Source: Bin5 sp965242905 (lineage in GTDB: Bacteria; Chloroflexota; Anaerolineae; Caldilineales; Caldilineaceae). From it: DNA of 64,000 bases. The stretch is from the NCBI GenBank assembly GCA_965242905.1, contig CBDETM010000002.1:930001-994000 (forward strand), read 5' to 3'. Below the pieces are notes generated by a model that was not told the DNA's origin, made no database searches, and was given only the letters and a program-made list of their open reading frames with translations. Positions within the stretch are counted from its first letter, which is position 1. Each line of letters starts with the position of its first letter. Shown in pieces: positions 51,368-58,707 of the stretch. The position numbers were made by a program, and so were the translations under genes.

Positions 51368-52102
51368 ATGACAGTCAGGACGGAAGATATTCAGCGACCG
51401 CCGCGGGCGCTGGTTGAGGGGCTGGCGGAGATTGGGTCGGCCACGGCGAGCGGAGAGTTGAGCAGGATGGGCATCAGCGATCCGCAGATTCGGGGGCCGA
51501 GGCCGTGGACGCCAGGGAAGGTTGCGGCGGGGCCGGCGTTGACGCTTCAGTTCATGCCGAAGCGGGAGGACCAGTACAGCGTTGACGAATACAACGACCC
51601 GGAGAAGCAGCTTCACCGCCATGTCCTGTACCACACGCAGCCGGGGGATATGGTGGTCGTTGACGCGAGGGCGAACATGGCGAGCGGAGTTTTTGGCGAG
51701 ATGATGCTGACTTACTTTCAAGGCCGGGGCGGAGTGGGTGTGGTCATTGACGGCTGTATCCGCGACTATCCCAAGGCGCAGGAGTTGGAGCTGGGGTTGT
51801 GGCTGCGGGGGGTGACGCCGAACTTCCACACGCAGACGAGTATTTTCCCGTTTGCGGTCAATGTGCCGGTGGCCTGCGGCGATACGCTGGTGATGCCGGG
51901 TGACATTGTGGTGGCGGATGACGACGGTGTTGTGGTCGTGCCGATTGCGCTGGCTGAGGAGTTGCTGGACAAGGCGGGCGAGCACGCGGAGTGGGAGGAG
52001 TTTTCGCGCATGAGGCTGGCCGAAGGGGGGGATCTGCGCAAATATTATCCGCTGCGTGAGGACGCCCGGGCGGAGTACGAGGCGTGGAAGGAACGGCAGT
52101 AG
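51368..52102 (+). CDS. RraA/HMG-aldolase-family protein, second paralogue
   Basis: The 244-residue protein has the complete RraA motif set: GVGVVIDGCIRDYPKAQEL (with the D-G-x-x-R-D that is degenerate in the first paralogue), GVTPNFHTQTS, then GDIVVADDDGVVVVP. It starts at ATG 51368 after a strong GGAGGGGGAG. An aldolase or decarboxylase role on 2-oxo acids is likely, given the intact motif. It is only distantly related to the protein at 7552. The stop codon TAG (52100-52102) lies inside the first heptamer of the long tract that follows. Confidence 0.8.
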   Translation: MTVRTEDIQRPPRALVEGLAEIGSATASGELSRMGISDPQIRGPRPWTPGKVAAGPALTLQFMPKREDQYSVDEYNDPEKQLHRHVLYHTQPGDMVVVDARANMASGVFGEMMLTYFQGRGGVGVVIDGCIRDYPKAQELELGLWLRGVTPNFHTQTSIFPFAVNVPVACGDTLVMPGDIVVADDDGVVVVPIALAEELLDKAGEHAEWEEFSRMRLAEGGDLRKYYPLREDARAEYEAWKERQ

Positions 52103-52207
52103 TCAGTAGTCAGTAGTCAGTGGTCAGTGGTCAGTGGTCAGTGGTCAGTGGTCAGTGGTCAGTGGTCAGTGGTCAGTGGTCAGTGGTTAGTGGTTAGTGG
52201 TTAGTGA
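52097..52207 (+). repeat. Longest heptamer tract, about 15 units
   Basis: Three CAGTAGT, about nine CAGTGGT, and three TTAGTGG-type units follow each other without interruption, starting inside the RraA gene's last codons. The gap between 52208 and 52302 has no recognised feature. Confidence 0.92.
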
Positions 52208-52302
52208 TCGGCACTAATTGGATTTGTGGCGGCGGTGGGGCTGAAGAGAACGGCTCCTGATGTGGTATTATCGGGGGGTGTCGCCGCAGGTTTCAGAGAG
52301 GG

Positions 52303-52830
52303 ATGGGTAGGTTTACGGTGTCTTCGTTTACCGAGTCGAAGAGAATGCCTGGCAGTGAGTGGTTCAAGAACCGGCCGCGGCTGTTGGAGGGCGTTTACGC
52401 GGGCTCGAAGTCGGCCCTGCAGATTCTTTACCCGCTGCTGAAGCGGGTTCTACCGGCAGGGTTCAGGGAGCGCGTATTCGTTTGGAGCGAAGAGGTATCG
52501 AAGGGTTATCTGTTCAACTGCCAGATGTGCGGGCAGTGTATTCTGCACAGTACTGGTATGACCTGCCCGATGAACTGCCCGAAGAATTTGCGCAACGGGC
52601 CCTGCGGCGGGGTGCGTCAGAACGGGCATTGTGAGGTGATCCCGGAGATGCCGTGCGTGTGGGTGCAGGCGTGGCAGCGGGACGCGCAGATGGGGCGCTA
52701 CGGGGGCGAGATTCAGCTTCTGCAGCCGCCCGTCAACCGCGCATTGGAGAACAGCAGCGCGTGGCTGAATCTGCTGGAGGGCGTGGACGCGCAACGGCCT
52801 TCCGGCTGGTCAACGATTGAACTGGAGTAG
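52303..52830 (+). CDS. MetV-like zinc/cysteine-rich partner of methylenetetrahydrofolate reductase
   Basis: The 175-residue protein contains the full cysteine signature of the methylenetetrahydrofolate-reductase C-terminal domain: FNCQMCGQCILHSTGMTCPMNCPKN, then NGPCGGVRQNGHCEV and PCVWVQAWQR. In acetogens this domain is encoded as a separate metV gene next to metF. Here metF is the next gene, 93 bp downstream. The protein is probably cytoplasmic and helps MetF transfer electrons, or replaces its NADH-binding part. The start may be ATG 52303 or ATG 52345; neither has a clear ribosome-binding site. Confidence 0.85.
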   Translation: MGRFTVSSFTESKRMPGSEWFKNRPRLLEGVYAGSKSALQILYPLLKRVLPAGFRERVFVWSEEVSKGYLFNCQMCGQCILHSTGMTCPMNCPKNLRNGPCGGVRQNGHCEVIPEMPCVWVQAWQRDAQMGRYGGEIQLLQPPVNRALENSSAWLNLLEGVDAQRPSGWSTIELE

Positions 52831-52923
52831 AACTGTCGGCGCTGGGCTGCTCTTTGCCCCCTCGCAAGCCGAGACACCGCTTTCAATCCTCAAACTTAGA
52901 GAACCCACCTCTCTTTCACACTC

Positions 52924-53895
52924 ATGACAAATCCAGACAAGCCTTCTGCGGCCGGTGAGTGGGAAACACATGGCGGCGAATCCCGACTGCGTCAGGTGTT
53001 GGAGGCCGGTCACTTTGCAGTGACGGCTGAGTTGAACGCGCCGGATTCGGCGGATCCGAAGGATGTCTACGCCAACGTAGCGGAACTGGGCGACGTATGC
53101 GACGGCATCAACGCTACGGACGGTTCGGGCGCAAACTGCCACATGAGCAGCGTGGCCTGCTGTGCGCTGATGGCGCGGGCGGGTTATGAGCCGGTCCTGC
53201 AGATGGGTTGCCGGGACCGGAACCGGATTGCGATTCAGGGCGATCTGCTGGGCGCGGCGGCGCTGGGCGTGCGCAACGTCCTCTGCCTGACGGGCGACGA
53301 CGTGAGCGCGGGGGACCAGCCGGAGGCGCGGCGGGTGTTCGATTTTGACGCACTGCATCTGCTACGCACAGCCCAGATCATGCGGGACCAGGGCGTGTTG
53401 CTGAGCGGGCGCAAGTTGACGACGCCGCCGGAGTTTTTCCTGGGCGCGGCTGCGAACCCGTTTGTGCCGCCGCAGGACCTGCGGCATCTGCGCCTGGCGA
53501 AAAAGATCGAGGCGGGCGCGCAGTTCATCCAGACACAGTACTGTTACGACGTACCGGTATTCGAGGCGTTCATGCGGCGGGCGCGGGACATGGGGCTGCA
53601 TGAGAAGGTGTATCTGCTGGTCGGCGTGGGGCCGCTGCGCTCGGAACGGGCGGCGGAGTTCATGCGCAGCCGGGTGCCGGGTGTGCATATTCCGGATGCG
53701 GTGGTGGACAGGCTGGCGAAGACGCCGCGGAAGGGTAAGCGGGAGGAGGGCATCCGGATCTGTGTGGAGATCATCGAGGAGGTGAAGCAGATCGAAGGGG
53801 TGCGCGGTGTGCATATCATGGCGTACCGGCAGGAGGAGGCGGTGCCGGAGATTGTGGAGCGGGCGGGGATCAAAAGGGAGGGACCGAGGGAATAG
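52924..53895 (+). CDS. metF: Methylenetetrahydrofolate reductase
   Basis: The 323-residue flavoprotein fits the MetF TIM-barrel: FAVTAELNAPDSADPKDV, DGINATDGSGANCHMSSVA, LQMGCRDRNRIAIQGDLLGA, NVLCLTGDDV, and AKKIEAGAQFIQTQYCYDV with the folate-contacting Gln. It reduces 5,10-methylene-H4folate to 5-methyl-H4folate, feeding methionine synthesis. The pairing with a separate MetV-like protein suggests a reductase that uses an electron carrier other than NADH. No other Wood-Ljungdahl gene is nearby, so autotrophy is not implied. ATG 52924 is the only good start. Confidence 0.93.
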   Translation: MTNPDKPSAAGEWETHGGESRLRQVLEAGHFAVTAELNAPDSADPKDVYANVAELGDVCDGINATDGSGANCHMSSVACCALMARAGYEPVLQMGCRDRNRIAIQGDLLGAAALGVRNVLCLTGDDVSAGDQPEARRVFDFDALHLLRTAQIMRDQGVLLSGRKLTTPPEFFLGAAANPFVPPQDLRHLRLAKKIEAGAQFIQTQYCYDVPVFEAFMRRARDMGLHEKVYLLVGVGPLRSERAAEFMRSRVPGVHIPDAVVDRLAKTPRKGKREEGIRICVEIIEEVKQIEGVRGVHIMAYRQEEAVPEIVERAGIKREGPRE

Positions 53896-54093
53896 CGTTC
53901 TTACTTCGTTTCGCTCGCCAGGAGCTACCGAAATCGGTGGCTCTATTTTTTTGTAACGAAAACCCGAGGCGACAGCACACAGTGGGACTTGCCAGGAGTC
54001 GTACTCGTGAGTGAAATCTGAGGACGACCCATTCTTTGATTGTCCGCCTCGTTGAGAGACTTTTGGTGCGCAGTATCGGCAAAAAAATTCTGT

Positions 54094-54122
54094 TTGTCGG
54101 ACACTGATTTGCTGAGTATACT
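54094..54122 (+). promoter_or_regulatory. Promoter of the oligopeptide-type ABC operon
   Basis: TTGTCG (54094-54099) and TATACT (54117-54122) are exactly 17 bp apart, in the 330-bp gap 53896-54225. The start codon is about 104 bp downstream. Nothing else is recognised in the gap. Confidence 0.6.
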
Positions 54123-54225
54123 TCATATAGATTTGGTTGCTTTGCCTATGGTCTTGTTATACGTCTGTTCCTTTTGCCAAGCGTAACGCGCGACCAAAGC
54201 CAACTCAGTCAGAAAGGAGCGAACC

Positions 54226-56217
54226 ATGAGGAAGCATGTGATTTCTCGACGCCAGTTCATTAAGGTGTCCAGCATGACCGTTCTCGGAAGCGCGCTGGTT
54301 GCCTGCGGCGCGCCCGCAGCGCCCGCCGAGGAACCGATGGAAGCACAGGCGGAAACTGAAACGGCATCGGAACTGCCGCCTGCTACTGAAGGTCAGTATT
54401 CGGAGAGCCCAACCAGTGCCGAGCTTGTCAGTGCCGGTGAGCTGCCTCCGGTCGACGAGCGGTTGCCCACGAATCCGCTTGTGTGGGCGGACTATGATGT
54501 GGTGGCGATGGAAAAGGAGCAGGGCCAATACGGCGGGACCGTTCGGATCGGCAATGCCGGCGGCATCAACGGCCTGGCTACTTTCGGCCTGGCGCGCTAC
54601 ACGGCTGACGATACGCGCACTTTCGTAGCCGACATGGCGGAGAGCTGGGAGGTCTCAGACGACGCCACGAGCTTCACTTTCCACCTGCGCGAAGGCCATA
54701 AGTGGTCTGACGGCACACCCCTCACGGCCCACGACATGCAGTGGTATTACGACAATGTCATCCACTCGGAGTATCTGGATGCGCCGATGGGGTGGGCAGG
54801 GATGGAGACCACGACCGACAGGATCGTGGCCGTGGATGACTTCACCGTCCGTTTTGAGTTTGCGAAGCCAAACTCGCTGTTCCTCGAGCTGAGTCGCGGC
54901 GTTGCCGGCGGCGAAGCCGGCCTGTGGAGCCAGTCTGCGCCCCACTATGTGCAGAAGTACCATCCCGACTATAACCGGATGGACGAGTACGACGATCCCA
55001 AGGAGCAGTTTCAGAAGGAGGTGCAGGACCGACTGCCCTTCCAGATGACGATTCAGGACCCCGAACGTCCCGTACTCTGGGGCTGGAAGCCGTTCGAATA
55101 CGCGGAGGGGCAGATCGCGCGCCTGGACCGAAACCACTATTTCCACTGCGTAGACCGTTGGGGTCAGCAGATGCCATATGTCGAGGTGATGGAGAATCTC
55201 CTGCTTGGGTCGCGTGACAAAGATGTCATTTTGCTAAAGCTGGTCGCGGGAGAGACCCATTGGGAGCGCCGTCTCGGCTCGGTTACCGACGTACCTTTCC
55301 TGAACGAACAGGCCGGCGACACGCTTGACTTCATCTACACGATCAAGCCCGAGGGTGCACAGCAGGGCATCTATTTCAGCGCCCACGCCGATGACGAAAA
55401 CATGGACGCCCTCCTGAAGCAGGCCGACTTCCGCCGCGCGCTCTCGATCGCGATCGATCGGGCTACAATCAACGAGACGGCCTACTTCGGCCTTGGCAAG
55501 ATCGGGCACGGCTTCAGCCTGCCCGGCGTCTTTGACCCAGAGATCGATGGCAAGTGGGTCGAATACAATCCCGAAGCCGCATCGCAGATGCTGGACGACC
55601 TGGGCATAACGGAGAGAGACGACGAAGGATTCCGCACGTACGAGAATGGCGAGACCATGACCTTCATTCTGGGTTCTGCGCCCGGCTGGCATCCCGGCGC
55701 GCAGGAGTCTGCAGAGATCGCGGCGGAGGGCTGGAACGCGATTGGGCTGCGTACTGTTGTCACGGTGGCGTCGCCCGGCGATATGATCGCCGAGTGGAGA
55801 GAGGGCATTTCGCACGCCTATGTTCGGTCCAGCATTGGCGGCGACGTGATGTTCGACCTCAAGCACAGCACGGGGCTGCGCTGGGGCGCACCCTCCTACC
55901 GCTGGTGGGTGACAAGGGATTTGCCTGCTGACGAGGTCCAGGGTGTTGAGCCGCCCGACGACCTGAAGTACTTCCTCGAACTGGGTGACAAGATTCTGAG
56001 CGTCATCAGCGAGGAAGAACGCGAAGAGCTTATCCACGAACGCCGCGTGTGGATGGCCGACACCTGCTGGTTCATCGGCATGGTCCAGACGGTGCCGCAT
56101 GTCCTGGTCGCCAACAAGAAGCTGCGCGGCATTTGGGGCAGGGAAGAGGAGATCCCCTGGAAACTGGGCGCGGGAGACGAGGAGTTCTGGCCGCGTTCCT
56201 GGTTCTGGACTGAGTAA
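54226..56217 (+). CDS. ABC transporter solute-binding lipoprotein, family 5 (oligopeptide/dipeptide type)
   Basis: The 663-residue protein has a Tat motif (ISRRQFIKVS, 6-15) and lipobox Cys27 (ALVACGAP). The mature part carries the family-5 pattern: YGGTVRIGNAGGI, SFTFHLREGHKWSDGTPLTAHDMQWYYD, RRALSIAIDRATINE, and a C-terminal RWWVTRDLPADE-type region. It is large for the family (usually 500-600). Downstream permeases and a fused ATPase complete the importer. Family-5 proteins bind peptides or, in several thermophiles, oligosaccharides. The Gfo/Idh/MocA and dehydrogenase genes in the same operon favour a sugar ligand, as inference. Confidence 0.9.
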   Translation: MRKHVISRRQFIKVSSMTVLGSALVACGAPAAPAEEPMEAQAETETASELPPATEGQYSESPTSAELVSAGELPPVDERLPTNPLVWADYDVVAMEKEQGQYGGTVRIGNAGGINGLATFGLARYTADDTRTFVADMAESWEVSDDATSFTFHLREGHKWSDGTPLTAHDMQWYYDNVIHSEYLDAPMGWAGMETTTDRIVAVDDFTVRFEFAKPNSLFLELSRGVAGGEAGLWSQSAPHYVQKYHPDYNRMDEYDDPKEQFQKEVQDRLPFQMTIQDPERPVLWGWKPFEYAEGQIARLDRNHYFHCVDRWGQQMPYVEVMENLLLGSRDKDVILLKLVAGETHWERRLGSVTDVPFLNEQAGDTLDFIYTIKPEGAQQGIYFSAHADDENMDALLKQADFRRALSIAIDRATINETAYFGLGKIGHGFSLPGVFDPEIDGKWVEYNPEAASQMLDDLGITERDDEGFRTYENGETMTFILGSAPGWHPGAQESAEIAAEGWNAIGLRTVVTVASPGDMIAEWREGISHAYVRSSIGGDVMFDLKHSTGLRWGAPSYRWWVTRDLPADEVQGVEPPDDLKYFLELGDKILSVISEEEREELIHERRVWMADTCWFIGMVQTVPHVLVANKKLRGIWGREEEIPWKLGAGDEEFWPRSWFWTE

Positions 56218-56284
56218 CGGCTGCCGCATGTAGGCGGGCGACTTGCTCGCTGCCGATCGACGACTTTGTGTCATGTGAAATGAG

Positions 56285-56339
56285 GAGCCTTTCACTGATC
56301 TTCACCTGTTGGACAGGCCTGACGATCTGTGAAAGGCTC
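56285..56339 (+). other. Nested stem-loop between the binding-protein and permease genes
   Basis: GAGCCTTTCAC (56285-56295) pairs perfectly with GTGAAAGGCTC (56329-56339), and an inner hairpin CCTGT-TGG-ACAGG sits at 56305-56317. There is no T-run. It lies 67 bp after the binding-protein stop and probably stabilises the upstream mRNA. Confidence 0.7.
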
Positions 56340-56505
56340 TCGCATTCTCTCGTGCTCCGCTTAGCCGTTGGGCCGTCGTGAGAAACCGGGTTGTGCGTAT
56401 GAAGCTCGGAACATAGGTCAGCAAAACGCGTTTTGACGGCCATTGAGCGTGGGTTATCTTGATACACGGTACCGCCCACTACAGACCGCTCTTCATTGAC
56501 GTTCC

Positions 56506-57501
56506 ATGAAAACCTACATTTTGCAGCGTTTCCTCCAGATGATCATCGTCATGGTCGTGGTCATGCTGGTCAGCTTCATCATCGTGGAACTCCCGCCCGG
56601 CGACTTCCTCACTACGCTGCGCGAGCAACTGACCGACCAAAACGTCGACCCTAAGGTCATCGACTCGACGGTGGAGATGTACCGGGCGCGCTACGGCCTT
56701 GGCGAAAACTGGTTCATCCGCTTTGGCAAATGGGCCTGGTCGCTAATGAAGGGCGACATGGGCTACTCCATGCAGCACAACCGGCCCGCCAGCGAGCTGA
56801 TGGGTGAGCGCCTCAGCCTGACTATCTGGATCAGCATCGCTACCCTCATCTTCATGTTCGTGGTGGCGGTCCCGATAGGCATGCTCTCTGCCATCAAACA
56901 GTATTCGGCCTGGGACCACTCATTCACTTTCCTGGCGCTATTGGGGGTCTCTGTGCCCAGTTTCATTACGGCGCTGGTCTTTCTGCTGTTATCGGTGACA
57001 TTGCTCGGCGCGACCACGGTTGCCGGTCTGTTCTCCCCCGAATATGTGACGGCGGAATGGTCCTGGGCCAAGTTCGTGGATATGCTCAAGCATGTCTGGA
57101 TCATTCTGTTCATCGTCGGGCTGGGCGACACGGCGAGCACAATCCGCGTTATGCGCGCACGCATGCTCGACACGCTGGGCGAGCCGTATATCGACACCGC
57201 GCGCATGAAAGGGCTGTCCGGCGCCAAGATCTACTTTCGCCACGCCCTGCGGGTCGCTATCAATCCCATCATCTCCAGCATCGGCCTGCGCTTCCCGCAG
57301 ATCATCAGCGGCTCAACGATTGTCGCCATCGTCCTGACGCTGCCCCTGATCGGCCCTTTGCTGCTCGAGGCCTTACTGGGCGAGGACGTCTATCTCGCCT
57401 GCAGCATTCTGGTGGTCCTGACGCTGGCCCTCGTCATCGGCAACTTCCTGGCGGACCTCGCCCTGGCCTGGCTTGACCCGCGGATACGATTCGAGAGTTA
57501 G
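56506..57501 (+). CDS. ABC transporter permease, DppB type
   Basis: The 331-residue protein has the DppB/OppB layout: an N-terminal helix MKTYILQRFLQMIIVMVVVML, the extracytoplasmic PGDFLTTLREQLT stretch, five further helices and the conserved cytoplasmic loop YIDTARMKGLSGAKIYFRHAL that contacts the ATPase. It forms the channel with the DppC-type partner, which begins 13 bp downstream. ATG 56506 is the first possible codon of the conserved helix. Confidence 0.92.
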   Translation: MKTYILQRFLQMIIVMVVVMLVSFIIVELPPGDFLTTLREQLTDQNVDPKVIDSTVEMYRARYGLGENWFIRFGKWAWSLMKGDMGYSMQHNRPASELMGERLSLTIWISIATLIFMFVVAVPIGMLSAIKQYSAWDHSFTFLALLGVSVPSFITALVFLLLSVTLLGATTVAGLFSPEYVTAEWSWAKFVDMLKHVWIILFIVGLGDTASTIRVMRARMLDTLGEPYIDTARMKGLSGAKIYFRHALRVAINPIISSIGLRFPQIISGSTIVAIVLTLPLIGPLLLEALLGEDVYLACSILVVLTLALVIGNFLADLALAWLDPRIRFES

Positions 57502-57513
57502 AAGGAGCGCTGA

Positions 57514-58662
57514 GTGGAGCAAAACGCGGTGGGAAACGGCCGGCACCTTCAGGACGAAAATGGGACGGAGGAGCGTTTCGACGTAACCAAACAGGTCTCC
57601 TACGGACGTCTCATCTACCTGCGTTTTCTGAGAAACCATGCTGCCGTCGTCGCGGCCTTTGCGCTTGTATTTATCTACCTGATAACGCTGGTGTGTCCAT
57701 TCTTCGCTCCCTATGATCCGAACACGCGCTTTCTGGAGAAGGTCGCGCATCCTCCGCTCCTGCCCACGTTCATCGACGCCGAGGGCCAGTTCCACCTGCG
57801 GCCTTTCGTGTACGCGACCGTGCAGTCACGAGACCCGAAAACGATGGAGCGTATGTACACAAAGGACACGGCCCAGCGCTTTCCTATGCGGCTCTTCGTG
57901 CGCGGAGACGAGTACGATTTTCTCTTCTGGCACAGTGACGTGCATCTTTTCGGCGCGCAGGATTCGCCGGTCTTTCTGCTGGGCACCGACACGCAGGGCC
58001 GCGATCTCTTCTCCCGCATCCTTTTCGGGGGCCGCATCTCTACCACTGTCGGGCTGATCGGCGTCGCGATCAGCCTCATTCTCGGCATTGTAATCGGCAT
58101 GGCGTCCGGCTACCTCGGCGGCGCGGTCGACGCCGTCATCCAACGCGGCATCGAAGTACTGCTTTCCTTTCCCAGCCTGCCGTTGTGGATGGCACTTTCC
58201 TTATCTCTGCCGCGTCACTGGAGTTCGATTCGCATTTTCCTGCTCATCACGATCCTGCTTTCGATTGTCGGCTGGGGCGGCCTGGCGCGGGTTGTGCGCG
58301 GCATGACGCTCGCGGTTAAATCTGAAGAGTTCGTGCTCGCGTCGCGCATGGGAGGCGGGGGAACCTGGTGGATTCTGATTCGCCACATCCTGCCCACCAA
58401 TCTGAGTTACGTAATCGTGGCGGCAACGCTGGCCGTGCCCGGGATCATTCTCGGCGAAACTGCGTTGAGCTTTCTGGGCCTCGGCATCCAGCCGCCGATG
58501 ATCAGTTGGGGGGTGCTGCTACAGGACGCGCAGAAAGTCTCTTTTCTTTCGCAGATGCCATGGCTGATCGCGCCGGCCTTCTTTATCATGGCGACCGTCC
58601 TCGCCTTCAACTTTATCGGCGACGGGCTGCGCGACGCCCTTGATCCATATTCCAACTTCTGA
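57514..58662 (+). CDS. ABC transporter permease, DppC type
   Basis: The 382-residue protein begins at GTG 57514, with AAGGAG 8 nt upstream. After a hydrophilic N-terminus comes the DppC-type helix RNHAAVVAAFALVFIYLIT, then a long extracytoplasmic insert of about 100 residues (57721-58000) that is larger than usual. LLGTDTQGRDLFSRILFGGRIS and the loop FVLASRMGGGGTWWILIRHILP are family hallmarks. The ending FNFIGDGLRDALDP is typical. It pairs with the DppB-type permease to form a membrane channel. Confidence 0.92.
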   Translation: MEQNAVGNGRHLQDENGTEERFDVTKQVSYGRLIYLRFLRNHAAVVAAFALVFIYLITLVCPFFAPYDPNTRFLEKVAHPPLLPTFIDAEGQFHLRPFVYATVQSRDPKTMERMYTKDTAQRFPMRLFVRGDEYDFLFWHSDVHLFGAQDSPVFLLGTDTQGRDLFSRILFGGRISTTVGLIGVAISLILGIVIGMASGYLGGAVDAVIQRGIEVLLSFPSLPLWMALSLSLPRHWSSIRIFLLITILLSIVGWGGLARVVRGMTLAVKSEEFVLASRMGGGGTWWILIRHILPTNLSYVIVAATLAVPGIILGETALSFLGLGIQPPMISWGVLLQDAQKVSFLSQMPWLIAPAFFIMATVLAFNFIGDGLRDALDPYSNF

Positions 58663-58707
58663 ACTGTTGCTATTCCGTATCTGCACTGACCGGCCACTCC
58701 CAAGCTG

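Noticed and set aside
52097..52207. Possible CRISPR or direct-repeat operator
   Set aside because: The 7-bp period is too short for CRISPR, and the same motif occurs at many gene ends, so it is a dispersed heptamer family.
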